A stretch of 36,362 bases of DNA from Actinomycetes bacterium (GTDB lineage: Bacteria; Actinomycetota; Acidimicrobiia; Acidimicrobiales; Palsa-688). The DNA lies in contig JAJYMM010000237.1 in assembly GCA_021787035.1 (NCBI GenBank), positions 9,941 to 46,302 of the forward strand, in the 5' to 3' direction. A program made the position numbers and the translations under genes. The notes beneath the pieces are model-generated. The model saw nothing but the letters and a program-made list of their open reading frames with translations. It had not been told where the DNA came from and searched no databases. Positions 7,742 through 15,512 of this stretch are shown here, piece by piece; the first letter of the stretch is position 1, and each line of letters begins with the position of its first letter.

Positions 7742-9126
7742 GACAGCGCCCGGCGGAACGTCCCCTTGGCAAGCGTCGTGCCAAACTCGAAGAGCAGGTC
7801 GTTTCCCTTCTCGGCGCTCGTCAGCACGTCGTCGAGAGCGTCGACGAAGTAGTCGACCTGCTCCTCGCCGACAACGAGGGGCGGGAGAAGCTTGACGACG
7901 TTGACGTTGTCGGCGGCCACCTGAGTGAGGACACGGTGCCGTTGGAAGAGGGGCACCACGACCATCTGCGAGAACATGCCGGTCCTCATGGCCTCGAGCG
8001 CCCTCCAGCGCCTACGAAGGGAGCCGGAGGTCGGCTCGCCAAAGACGAGCCCCACCATCAGGCCCTTACCGCGGACCTCGTGGAGGTACTCGTGGCGCTC
8101 GACCAGCGGCGCAAGCGCCTTGGTGAGGGCCTCACCCATGCGCCGGGACCGGTCGACGATGTCCTCGTCCTCGAAAACCTGGAGCGTCGCCAAACCCGCG
8201 ACCATAGCCAGCTGGTTGGTGCTGAAGGTCGAAGAGTGCACCACAGCCCTGTCCATCGAACTGTAGACAGCATCAGAGACCTTGGCCGAGCACATCATCG
8301 CCCCGACGGGCACGTAGCCGCCCGACAGGGCCTTGGAGACGGTCACGATGTCCGGCTGAAGGCCCCAGTGCTCGTAGCAGAACATCGATCCGGTGCGGCC
8401 GAAACCAGTCTGGACCTCGTCGGTCACGAACAGCGTCTTGTACTTACGGCAAAGCTCCTGTGCCCGCGCCCAGTACTCCCCAGGCGCCATGTAGACGCCC
8501 TTTCCCTGGATGGGTTCGGCCACGAACGCAGCCACGTCGCCGGCGCGAAGCTCGGCCTCGAGCGCGTCGGCATCGCCGAAGGGGACCCGGCTACAACCCG
8601 GCAGGAGCGAGCCGAAGCCCCGGCGGAACTCCTCGCCGCCGTTCAGGGAGAGCGCCCCGGTCGTGAGGCCGTGAAAGGCGTGGTCGCAGTAGATGACGCG
8701 CTCGCGCTTCGTGGCGCAGCGCGCGAACTTGATCGCGCTCTCGACGGCCTCCGCGCCGGAGTTGGTGAAAAAAACACGCTCTATCCCGGGGTGCGTACGC
8801 TCGATGAGGGCTTGGGCCAAAACCCCGGGCAGGAGGGCGCAGTCCATCTGCACCAGGTTGGGCAGCTCGGCATCGAGCGCCTCGTGGAGCGCCCGCGTGA
8901 CCACCGGGTGAGCTCGTCCAAGCGCGAACACGCCAAAGCCGGCAAGGAAGTCGAGGTACTGGCGGTCCTTGTCGTCGTAGAGATAACACCCCTCGCCGCG
9001 GACGTAGAACCTGTCGAACTTGAGGGTCTCCAGCACCTTCGGTAGCTGGGGAGAGATGTAGCGCGAGTGCAGCCGGAAGTTTTGACCCTTATGGGCCTCT
9101 AGTACCTTCGCTAGCTCGAACGACAT
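7738..9126 (-). CDS. class III (PLP) aminotransferase, HpnO candidate
   Basis: A 462-residue class III aminotransferase. It contains TNSGAEAVESAIKFARCAT, the PLP-phosphate contact and aromatic-stacking region HAFHGLTTGALSLNG, the cofactor Asp region LFVTDEVQTGFGRTG and the Schiff-base lysine in VTVSKALSGGYVPVGA. It transfers an amino group to a carbonyl substrate. The N-terminus (SFELAKVLEAHKGQNFRLHS) and the presence of hpnJ nearby suggest HpnO, which makes aminobacteriohopanetriol. Ornithine- or acetylornithine-type enzymes are alternatives, so no symbol is given. The ATG at 9126 is chosen because TAGCCT lies exactly ten bases upstream with no Shine-Dalgarno site (leaderless-type start). 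The 54-residue upstream extension would overlap the divergent LarA-like gene. The last 4 bp overlap the MscS 3' end. Confidence 0.88.
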   Translation of the reverse strand: MSFELAKVLEAHKGQNFRLHSRYISPQLPKVLETLKFDRFYVRGEGCYLYDDKDRQYLDFLAGFGVFALGRAHPVVTRALHEALDAELPNLVQMDCALLPGVLAQALIERTHPGIERVFFTNSGAEAVESAIKFARCATKRERVIYCDHAFHGLTTGALSLNGGEEFRRGFGSLLPGCSRVPFGDADALEAELRAGDVAAFVAEPIQGKGVYMAPGEYWARAQELCRKYKTLFVTDEVQTGFGRTGSMFCYEHWGLQPDIVTVSKALSGGYVPVGAMMCSAKVSDAVYSSMDRAVVHSSTFSTNQLAMVAGLATLQVFEDEDIVDRSRRMGEALTKALAPLVERHEYLHEVRGKGLMVGLVFGEPTSGSLRRRWRALEAMRTGMFSQMVVVPLFQRHRVLTQVAADNVNVVKLLPPLVVGEEQVDYFVDALDDVLTSAEKGNDLLFEFGTTLAKGTFRRALS

Positions 9127-9167
9127 GTAGGCGACAAGGCTAGCCGCTGCCAGGCTAGTTTGGGCTC
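9127..9167. promoter_or_regulatory. 41-bp back-to-back promoter region
   Basis: On the minus strand TAGCCT (9142-9137) is ten bases from the aminotransferase ATG. On the plus strand TAGTTT (9156-9161) is six bases from the GTG of the LarA-like gene. An inverted repeat CTAGCC (9140-9145) / GGCTAG (9153-9158) overlaps both elements and could be a protein-binding site. There is no room for normal leaders, so transcripts are probably leaderless or nearly so. Inference from spacing only. Confidence 0.4.
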
Positions 9168-10436
9168 GTGATCGCTGGCGCAGTGGACGTGGAGTGGACA
9201 GAGCTCCGCCGCCCAGCCCCCCCGTGGCAACTTGACCTCGCCCCGCTCCGAGAAGAGCTTGCCCATTTCTCCCGAGAGAAGCTGCCAAAGGGGGCGCGCG
9301 TCGGCGTTGCCGTGGGCAGCCGAGGGATCTCGAGGCTCCCAGAGGTCGTGGAGACCGTTGTCCGCGCGCTCTCGGCGGGAGGTGCCAACCCGGTGCTCGT
9401 CCCGGCTATGGGTTCCCACGGCGGCGCAACGGCGCCGGGCCAAGTCGAGGTGCTCCGCGAGCTCGGGGTGCACCCGAGCGACCTCGGCGTGCCGGTGGAC
9501 CCCTCAATGGAGGTGACAGAGGTCGGGCGCTTGAGCAGCGGGCAAACGGTTTACCTGGCCAAAGCCGCCCTCGCGTGCGATGCGGTCGTACCTATCAGCC
9601 GGGTCAAGCCCCATACCGACTTCAGGGCGCCGGTGGAGAGCGGCATCACCAAGATGCTCACGATCGGCCTCGGCAAGGAGCTTGGTGCCTCGAGCCTTCA
9701 CAGCGCCGGCTTCGGCGCCTTCGCGAGCGTGCTCCCTGAGGCACTCCGGAGCGTCCTCGGCGCGCTAAGGGTGCCCTTCGCCCTCGCCCTCGTCGAGGAC
9801 TCTTGGCACCGCTTGGCCCTAGCAGAAGTCGTGCCCGGGGAGCGCTTGCTCGAGCGCGATGAAGAGCTCCTCAAAAAGGCGTGGGAGCGGTTCGGATCGC
9901 TGCCCTTCGCCGAGCTCGACGTGCTCGTCCTCAGAGAGCTCGGCAAGACCGTGTCCGGGGCGGGCATGGACCCCAACGTGACGGGTCGTTTCCCCTACGA
10001 AGACCTGCCGGCGCCGACGCGAACGGGCCGCCTCGCGGTCCTCGACCTCCGCGACGACTCCGGAGGCAACGCCATCGGGGTCGGGGCCGCCGACATCGTG
10101 ACCGAGCGGCTAAGGGGCAAGATCGACTGGGGAGCCACCTACGCCAACGCTATGGCCTCCAAGTCGCTGTCTGCGGCGCGACTGCCCATCGTGGCGAAGA
10201 GCGACGCCGAGGCCATATCGCTCGCTCTCGCCTCTGTGGTAGGCAACGGCACGCGTATCGCCGCCGCCGCCAACACGCTGGAAGTCACACACCTAGCTGT
10301 GACCGCGCCTCTCGTCGAGACGGCAAAGGCCGCCGGCTATGAAGTGGTAAGCGGCCCGGCACGAGCCGTCTTCACTAAGGGGGGAGAGCTCGTACGCATA
10401 GGCGGGCTCCCCTTTTTCGGACAGGAGGCCAATTGA
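9168..10436 (+). CDS. LarA-like / DUF2088 protein
   Basis: A 422-residue protein related to the N-terminal domain of nickel-pincer-dependent LarA racemases. Visible blocks include VGVAVGSRGISRLPEVVETVV (shown in part by family), the PAMGSHGGATAPGQ loop, and PISRVKPHTDFRAPVESGI followed by KMLTIGLGKELGAS. The last has the His/Lys positions expected near the LarA active site. LarA relatives racemise or epimerise alpha-hydroxy acids. In a sugar-acid operon an aldonate or hydroxy-acid epimerase is a reasonable guess, but no larB/larC/larE cofactor genes are in the window. The GTG start at 9168 has no Shine-Dalgarno site; GTGs at 9183 and 9189 are alternatives. The stop overlaps the next ATG (TGATG). 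It is the first gene of a four-gene plus-strand operon. Confidence 0.72.
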   Translation: MIAGAVDVEWTELRRPAPPWQLDLAPLREELAHFSREKLPKGARVGVAVGSRGISRLPEVVETVVRALSAGGANPVLVPAMGSHGGATAPGQVEVLRELGVHPSDLGVPVDPSMEVTEVGRLSSGQTVYLAKAALACDAVVPISRVKPHTDFRAPVESGITKMLTIGLGKELGASSLHSAGFGAFASVLPEALRSVLGALRVPFALALVEDSWHRLALAEVVPGERLLERDEELLKKAWERFGSLPFAELDVLVLRELGKTVSGAGMDPNVTGRFPYEDLPAPTRTGRLAVLDLRDDSGGNAIGVGAADIVTERLRGKIDWGATYANAMASKSLSAARLPIVAKSDAEAISLALASVVGNGTRIAAAANTLEVTHLAVTAPLVETAKAAGYEVVSGPARAVFTKGGELVRIGGLPFFGQEAN

Positions 10437-11440
10437 TGGAAGTTCGGGGCTACCCGGTACATTTCGGGGTCCAGCTGCAGGCTCAGGGCACGACCTGGCA
10501 GGCCTACGCGGAGGCAGTGCAGGCGGTGGAGGCGCTCGGGTTCAGCTCGGTCTGGACCTTCGACCACATGCTGCCATTTTCAGGGCCAGACAACCGGGCT
10601 TGCTTCGAGACGCTCACCACCCTCTCCGCCATGGCGATGCTCACCTCGCGTGCGCGCATAGGCGTCCTCGTAAACGGCGTCTTGTACAGAGACCCCGCGA
10701 CGCTCGCCAAGGCCGCTGCGCAGGTCGACAACATGACGGGGGGAAGGCTCGACTTCTCACTCGGTGCGGCCTGGGCCGAGCGGGAGTTCAAGGCCTACGG
10801 CCTGGCCTTTCCTCCCTTGCCGGAACGCTACACGCGCCTCGACGAGGCGCTTTCGGTCGTGAAGTTGTTATGGGCCGAGGAACGAGCGAACTTCAAGGGC
10901 CGTTACTACCAACTCGACGACGCGCCCTGCGAGCCCAAGCCAGTCCAAAAACCCCACCCTCCGATCATGATCGGGGGATCCGGCCGGGGCTCGCTGAGGA
11001 TGGCTGCGGTCCATGGTGACCGTCTAAACGTCATCGGCTCGCCGCAGGACTGTGCCACGAGGGCCGCTGAGCTAAAACAGCAGTGCGCGAAAGCCGGCCG
11101 CGACCCCATGGAGGTCGAGCTGTCCGTCCACCCGACCCTCGCCTTGGCACACACCGCCGAAGAGGCAGAGGACCTCGCCGCCCTCATCGAGTCCCGCCTA
11201 AATGGCGGTCTCCCCCCTGAGGTCCCAGCCTCGCCGGCCGAGCCGGAGACGGGCCTCTCACCGCAGCCGCGTTCGGTCAAACGGGCAAACTGGCTTGTCG
11301 GCACCCCATCGGACGTGGCGGAGGGCATCAAGCGCTACTTCGACGCCGGCATCTCCCACTTCGTCTTCGGTTTCGGGCACCCTTTCGACCTAGCACCTCT
11401 CAGGCTGTTCCAAGAGGAGGTCGTCCCTGCTCTCGGCTGA
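10436..11440 (+). CDS. LLM-class (probably F420-dependent) oxidoreductase
   Basis: A 334-residue TIM-barrel protein of the luciferase-like monooxygenase superfamily. Visible features are VHFGVQLQAQ at strand 1, GFSSVWTFDHMLPF, NMTGGRLDFSLGAAW and HPPIMIGGSGRGSLRMAA near the cofactor-binding region. Actinobacterial relatives usually use coenzyme F420 to reduce or oxidise carbonyl or alcohol substrates. The substrate is not evident; in this operon a sugar or sugar-acid dehydrogenase role is possible. ATG at 10436 overlaps the upstream TGA and has GGAGG seven bases before it (10424-10428), so this start is preferred to the TTG one codon earlier. The 3' end overlaps the proposed CTG start of the LacI-type regulator by 14 bp. 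Confidence 0.85.
   Translation: MEVRGYPVHFGVQLQAQGTTWQAYAEAVQAVEALGFSSVWTFDHMLPFSGPDNRACFETLTTLSAMAMLTSRARIGVLVNGVLYRDPATLAKAAAQVDNMTGGRLDFSLGAAWAEREFKAYGLAFPPLPERYTRLDEALSVVKLLWAEERANFKGRYYQLDDAPCEPKPVQKPHPPIMIGGSGRGSLRMAAVHGDRLNVIGSPQDCATRAAELKQQCAKAGRDPMEVELSVHPTLALAHTAEEAEDLAALIESRLNGGLPPEVPASPAEPETGLSPQPRSVKRANWLVGTPSDVAEGIKRYFDAGISHFVFGFGHPFDLAPLRLFQEEVVPALG
11415..11429 (+). promoter_or_regulatory. Shine-Dalgarno and CTG start of LacI regulator
   Basis: A perfect AGGAGG (11415-11420) lies six bases before a CTG at 11427, in frame with the LacI helix-turn-helix. No ATG, GTG or TTG exists in this frame before 11490, which lies inside the DNA-recognition helix region. The site therefore decides in favour of a CTG start within the end of the preceding gene. 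Confidence 0.6.
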
Positions 11441-12455
11441 GGACCGGACGCGACGGCCCACCATCGAGGATGTAGCGAGACTGGCAGGTGTGTCGCGAGG
11501 CACTGTCTCGCGGGCCTTGAACGGCGGTCTCCACGTGCGGCCCGAAGTGATGGCCAGGGTCACCGAGGCAGTTGCGGCGCTGCGGTATTCGGTGAACCAG
11601 GCCGCCCGCAACCTCGCTTCCCTTCGTACTGGATCCGTTGCCTTTGTGATCTCAGAACGCCAGGAGCACCTCTTCACTGACCCCAACTTCGGCACCCACA
11701 TAAGGGCCCTTTCAAAAGAGCTACGGGCACGGGGCCAGCACCTCATCGTGACAACGGCAGAGGACTACGAGGCCGAGGCCTTCCTCGGGAGCTACCTGGC
11801 TTCCCGCCACGCCGACGCGGCGATATTCGCTCAGCCTCACGAGGGTGAAGCCCTCCTTTCCAGCCTGTCTGGGAGCGGCTTCCCCATGGTCGTGCTCGGC
11901 CGCCCGCTCGGCTTCGAGGACAAAGTCTCCTGGGTCGGGATAGATGATGAAAGGGCGGCGTTCGACGCCACTAATTTCCTCTACAGACAGGGTCGGACGG
12001 CAATTGCCACAGTCACCGGGCCACTCGACACCGGCAGCGGGCGAGAGCGGCTCGCGGGGTACCAGAGGGCAGTCGCTCAGGCCCCCGGGGGCAGGCGGCC
12101 TCTCGTCGCGCAAGGGGACTGGTCACCGCGCTCTGGCCGCCAGGCGGCCAGACGGCTCCTGTCGCGCCACCCCGACTTCGACGGCATGTTCGTGGCTTCA
12201 GACCTGATGGCCGTGGGGGCACTCGGCGCGCTCGCCGAGGCCGGCCGTCGCGTTCCCGACGACGTGGCCGTGGTCGGCTTCGACGATTCGGCGGCCGCCG
12301 TCATGGCCGAGCCCCCGCTCACAACGGTGCGCCAGCCCTTCGAGAGGGTGGCGACGGAAGCGGTAAGGATCGTCAACGAACTGATCACCAAAGGCGGGCC
12401 CGAGCCGATGCACGTCCTCCTGCACCACAAGCTCGTAAGGCGCCGTTCGGCATGA
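11427..12455 (+). CDS. LacI-family transcriptional regulator with probable CTG start
   Basis: A 342-residue repressor. Reading from the proposed CTG gives a short arm, then the LacI helix-turn-helix TIEDVARLAGVSRGTVSRAL and the hinge RPEVMARVTEAVAALRYSVN. The periplasmic-binding-protein-like core follows (VAFVISERQEHLFTDPNFGT, MFVASDLMAVGALGAL, DDVAVVGFDDSAAAV). Starting at the first standard codon (GTG 11490) would remove the first helix and most of the DNA-binding domain, which is unlikely because the frame and the motif are intact upstream. The core probably binds a sugar or sugar acid and controls this island, including the convergent ABC transporter and the mannonate genes. It is co-transcribed with the LLM gene and followed after 22 bp by a PfkB kinase. 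Confidence 0.88.
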   Translation: MLSAEDRTRRPTIEDVARLAGVSRGTVSRALNGGLHVRPEVMARVTEAVAALRYSVNQAARNLASLRTGSVAFVISERQEHLFTDPNFGTHIRALSKELRARGQHLIVTTAEDYEAEAFLGSYLASRHADAAIFAQPHEGEALLSSLSGSGFPMVVLGRPLGFEDKVSWVGIDDERAAFDATNFLYRQGRTAIATVTGPLDTGSGRERLAGYQRAVAQAPGGRRPLVAQGDWSPRSGRQAARRLLSRHPDFDGMFVASDLMAVGALGALAEAGRRVPDDVAVVGFDDSAAAVMAEPPLTTVRQPFERVATEAVRIVNELITKGGPEPMHVLLHHKLVRRRSA

Positions 12456-12477
12456 AGCGGCTGTAAACTGGAGGCAA

Positions 12478-13602
12478 ATGGTGAACCCGGTCTCGAGTAC
12501 CCCGGTCGTTGGAGCGCCGGTCGCGGGAGCGCCAGTCGGGGGAGCGCCAGTCGGGGGAGACCGGGCGAAGACGTCCTCCGTACAGGTTTTCGGGACTGTG
12601 TTCTTCGACTTGGTCTTCTCGGATCTCCCCTTGCCCCCGAGGCCCGGCACGGAAGTGCGCACCGGCCGCCTTGGGCTCTCCCCGGGCGGCAGCGCCAATA
12701 TTGCCGTCGCCTTGGCCCGCCTGGGGCTCGACGCCCGCTTGTCGGCGCCCTTTGCTGCTGATGCCTTCGGGCGCTTCCTGTGGAGCTCGCTTCAACACGA
12801 AGGTGTCGACCTGTCGTCCTCACCAAAATCCTCGACGTGGACGACACCGGTCACCGTCTCGCTCGCCTACCGCAGAGAGCGGAGCCTCGTCACATACGAG
12901 GAGGTCGCCCCAGAGAGCCCCGCACAGCTCCTCGCCCAGTCCCTCGACGGAGACGGGGCGTCTCAGTTGGTAGCCGACGCCTGCTACCTTCCTCTCGCCG
13001 GCACCGAGCGCGCCTGGCTCGAAAAGGCGCGTGACCGCTTCAGGGTTTTCTTTGCCGATGTCGGCTGGGACGAAGCCGAGCGCTGGGACACCGACCTGGT
13101 CGAGGAGCTCTCTTTGGTGGACGTGTTCTTGCCAAACGCCGCCGAAGCAATGGCCTACAGCAGGACCGGCACGCCCCTCGAAGCGGCGAAAGCCCTCGCC
13201 CGGCACGTCCCCTTGGCCGTCGTCAAGTGCGGCGGTGACGGAGCGGTGGCTGCCGGCCGGGGCCTTCCGGAACCAGTCGTCGTCGCAGCGCTGCCCGTGG
13301 ACGCTGTCGACACCACCGGCGCGGGCGACGTATTCGACGCGGCGTTCATTTACGGGACCCTCGCGGGCTGGCCGGTCCACCAGCGGCTGCGCTTCGCCAA
13401 CCTCTGCGCCGGGGAGTCCGTCCGCTACCCGGGCGGCTCCCTCTCCGCCCCCTGCTGGCGCGACCTGAGCGCCTGGTGGCGCCACCAGGAAGACCCGGGG
13501 ACCAAGGAGGCCTTCGCTTTCTTGCCTGAGCTCCTAGAGACGTGCGTCGCGAGCCGGATGTGCCAGCGCCCGTGCGCCTCCCTCCCCTGGCACGCAGGCT
13601 GA
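12478..13602 (+). CDS. PfkB-family carbohydrate kinase
   Basis: A 374-residue ribokinase-fold kinase that phosphorylates a sugar or sugar acid with ATP. The first PfkB signature is GGSANIAVALARLGLDA (from residue 70), and the second is DTTGAGDVFDAAF with the catalytic Asp284 in GAGD. Residues 10-28 are an added Gly-Ala-Pro-Val repeat encoded by three 15-bp DNA units, and the kinase domain proper begins near residue 34. GGAGG (12470-12474) is three bases before the ATG and six before the GTG at 12481, so the GTG is an equally possible start. TAAACT (12464-12469) could also act as a -10. This is the last gene of the operon. It is one of two PfkB kinases in the island; the other has the better claim to be KDG kinase. 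Confidence 0.88.
   Translation: MVNPVSSTPVVGAPVAGAPVGGAPVGGDRAKTSSVQVFGTVFFDLVFSDLPLPPRPGTEVRTGRLGLSPGGSANIAVALARLGLDARLSAPFAADAFGRFLWSSLQHEGVDLSSSPKSSTWTTPVTVSLAYRRERSLVTYEEVAPESPAQLLAQSLDGDGASQLVADACYLPLAGTERAWLEKARDRFRVFFADVGWDEAERWDTDLVEELSLVDVFLPNAAEAMAYSRTGTPLEAAKALARHVPLAVVKCGGDGAVAAGRGLPEPVVVAALPVDAVDTTGAGDVFDAAFIYGTLAGWPVHQRLRFANLCAGESVRYPGGSLSAPCWRDLSAWWRHQEDPGTKEAFAFLPELLETCVASRMCQRPCASLPWHAG
12511..12555 (+). repeat. three 15-bp in-frame repeats in the PfkB N-terminus
   Basis: Units starting with GGAGCGCC occupy 12511-12525, 12526-12540 and 12541-12555; the last two are identical. They encode repeats of Gly-Ala-Pro-Val-Ala/Gly and lie before the kinase fold. Likely a slippage-prone coding minisatellite. 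Confidence 0.85.
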
Positions 13603-13660
13603 GGCCCACCCGTTGCCGTGGCCGGCCGGCGCTGGCGGGCTCCTTGGTCCCCAGCTCTTC

Positions 13661-14491
13661 TTACTGGATCGCCCCGAGTGTTATCCCCTCAACGATCCGG
13701 CGCTGGGTGGCGACGGCTACGAGGAGGATTGGGACGATGGCAATGAGCGCCGCGGACATGATGAGGTTGTAGCTGACACTAAACTGGGTCTGGAAGACCG
13801 AGAGCCCCTGTGAGATGACCTCCATATTGGTCGTGTTTACTACGATCAGCGGGAACAGGAAGTTGTTCCAGTTGTAGAGGAACGAGATCATGGCAAAAGC
13901 GGCCAGGATGGGAGTGGACAAGGGCGCGTATACCCGCAAGAAAATCCGCAGCTCCGATGCGCCGTCGATCCGGGCTGCCTCGCCGAGCTCGTAAGGCAAG
14001 CCCAAGAAGAACTGGCGGAAGAGGAAAGCGCCAAGCGCCGAAGCGATATTGGGGACGATGAGGCCCTGGTAGGTGTTCAGCCAGTGGAAATCGGCCAGAA
14101 TCTGGACCACGGGCACTATCACGGTGCTGAAGGGCACCATGAGGCCGCAGAGCAGAAGGTAAAACAGAACCCGCTTCCCCGGGAACTCGAACATCGCGAA
14201 TGCATACCCGGCCAGAAGCGAACTGGCGATCTGGCCGGCGGTCGAGCCACAGCTGAATATCACACTGTTTAGGAACCATCGGCCGAAAGGGGCCGAGTTC
14301 CAGGCTCGCACTATGTTGCCCCACTCGAAGTGGCTTGGCCAGAGCGAGGCCCGCAGGTCGAGGATCTGGCTATTTGGCTTCACGGCCGTGCCGAGCATCC
14401 AGATGAGGGGGAACACGACCACGAGCACCGCGATAACGACAAGGGCGTACACAAGCGCCCGCGACAGCCAGAGCCTCGAGCTAGTACCCAC
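13661..14491 (-). CDS. carbohydrate ABC transporter permease (MalG/CUT1 type)
   Basis: A 276-residue inner-membrane permease with six hydrophobic helices. The cytoplasmic EAA loop reads EAARIDGASELRIFLRVYAP, the coupling site for the ATPase. The segment MVPFSTVIVPVVQILADF and the C-terminal TQRRIVEGITLGAIQ ending are typical of MalG/UgpE. It forms a heterodimer with the MalF-type subunit encoded just upstream. GTG start at 14491; the gene overlaps the upstream permease by 11 bp, so the two are translated together. It is convergent with the PfkB gene across 58 bp. No ATPase gene is present in the window; CUT1 importers often use a shared MsmX/UgpC-type ATPase encoded elsewhere. Confidence 0.93.
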   Translation of the reverse strand: MGTSSRLWLSRALVYALVVIAVLVVVFPLIWMLGTAVKPNSQILDLRASLWPSHFEWGNIVRAWNSAPFGRWFLNSVIFSCGSTAGQIASSLLAGYAFAMFEFPGKRVLFYLLLCGLMVPFSTVIVPVVQILADFHWLNTYQGLIVPNIASALGAFLFRQFFLGLPYELGEAARIDGASELRIFLRVYAPLSTPILAAFAMISFLYNWNNFLFPLIVVNTTNMEVISQGLSVFQTQFSVSYNLIMSAALIAIVPILLVAVATQRRIVEGITLGAIQ

Positions 14492-15482
14492 GGCGCGCCC
14501 CCCTTCCGATGAGGCCGACCTGGGTGACCGTTACCGCCAGGGAGATGAGGAAGAGGAGCACGCCCATAGCGTCCGCCTGGCCGGTGTTGAACTGCACGAA
14601 ACCCTGGTTGTACACGTAAAATAGCGCGGTCGTCGTCGCGCCGGACGGCCCACCCCCGGTCAGGACGTATATCTGCGTGAAGGTCTGCAGCCCCGTGAGG
14701 GTGGTGATCACCCAGATGAGCACGGTGTGGCGCCGCAGGAGCGGCCAGCGCACATTGACAAAGCGCCGCCAGGGGCCGGCGCCGTCCACGCTGGCAGCCT
14801 CGAGCACCTCTATCGGGAGCGTCTTCAGCGCGGCCAGGTACAAGATCACGTTCTCACCGAAAAACTGCCAGATCCCGAAGCTGAGCACCATGACCAAGGC
14901 GAGCGACGGTGAGGACGTGAAGTCCGCTTGGGGAAGGCCAACGCCTGCCAAGATGCGGTTGATGAAACCAAACTGGGGGGCGAAAATGTTGGCCCAGATG
15001 AGCGCGGTGGCCACGGTCGGCACCACGAGCGGGATGACGAAAGGAGCTCGCAGGAAAGCTAGCCCTGGAAGTTTTATGTTGAGCAAGAGGGCGATCCCGA
15101 GACCGAGCGCCATGCTTGCCACGACGAAGGCGACGGTATAGATCGCCGTGACTTCGAGGGCTTTGCCGCCCCCCTGCGAGATGGCGTTCACATAGTTCTG
15201 AAAGCCTACGAAGTGGAGCGAGGTCGCAAAGATCCCAGCACTTCCAAAGAGGCTCCTATAGGCGAGGATGCCCAGGGGCACGAGGGAGAAGAGGGCGGTG
15301 AGCCCGACGGCCGGTGCGATGAAGAGGTAGGGCAACGCTAATGGCCGCTGCACGCCCGAGCGGCTTGTGGGCCGGTTGACGGTCCTAGGCCTTACGAGCC
15401 TCCCCGGGTTGGGGCCTCCCCGGCGGGCGCGACGAGAGGCCGGCATGGTGCCGGCCTCCCCCGCGTTGGCTGCCCGCGCCAC
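14481..15482 (-). CDS. carbohydrate ABC transporter permease (MalF/CUT1 type)
   Basis: A 333-residue permease with six hydrophobic helices preceded by an Arg/Pro-rich cytoplasmic N-terminus of about 45 residues. The EAA loop is recognisable as VLEAASVDGAGPWRRFVNVRWPLL (residues near 235-258). ALPYLFIAPAVGLTALFSLVPLG marks the first helix. It pairs with the MalG-type subunit. GTG start at 15482; an internal ATG twelve codons on (MPASRRARRG) is an alternative. A 30-bp gap separates it from the binding-protein gene upstream, so all three are one operon. Confidence 0.93.
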   Translation of the reverse strand: MARAANAGEAGTMPASRRARRGGPNPGRLVRPRTVNRPTSRSGVQRPLALPYLFIAPAVGLTALFSLVPLGILAYRSLFGSAGIFATSLHFVGFQNYVNAISQGGGKALEVTAIYTVAFVVASMALGLGIALLLNIKLPGLAFLRAPFVIPLVVPTVATALIWANIFAPQFGFINRILAGVGLPQADFTSSPSLALVMVLSFGIWQFFGENVILYLAALKTLPIEVLEAASVDGAGPWRRFVNVRWPLLRRHTVLIWVITTLTGLQTFTQIYVLTGGGPSGATTTALFYVYNQGFVQFNTGQADAMGVLLFLISLAVTVTQVGLIGRGARRGY

Positions 15483-15512
15483 TTAGCTGTAGCTCTTTGG
15501 CCTCAGCTCCCT

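Noticed and set aside
7480..9045. Long plus-strand open frame opposite the aminotransferase
   Set aside because: It is an antisense shadow in a high-GC region. The minus strand carries a complete class III aminotransferase with its PLP motifs.
9127..9288. N-terminal extension of the aminotransferase
   Set aside because: The extra 54 residues are low-complexity and overlap the LarA-like gene. The family N-terminus begins at the ATG at 9126.
13603..13660. Terminator hairpin between the PfkB kinase and the permease
   Set aside because: GC-rich dyads such as GCCGGCCGGC exist, but the best longer stem is imperfect and has no T tract.
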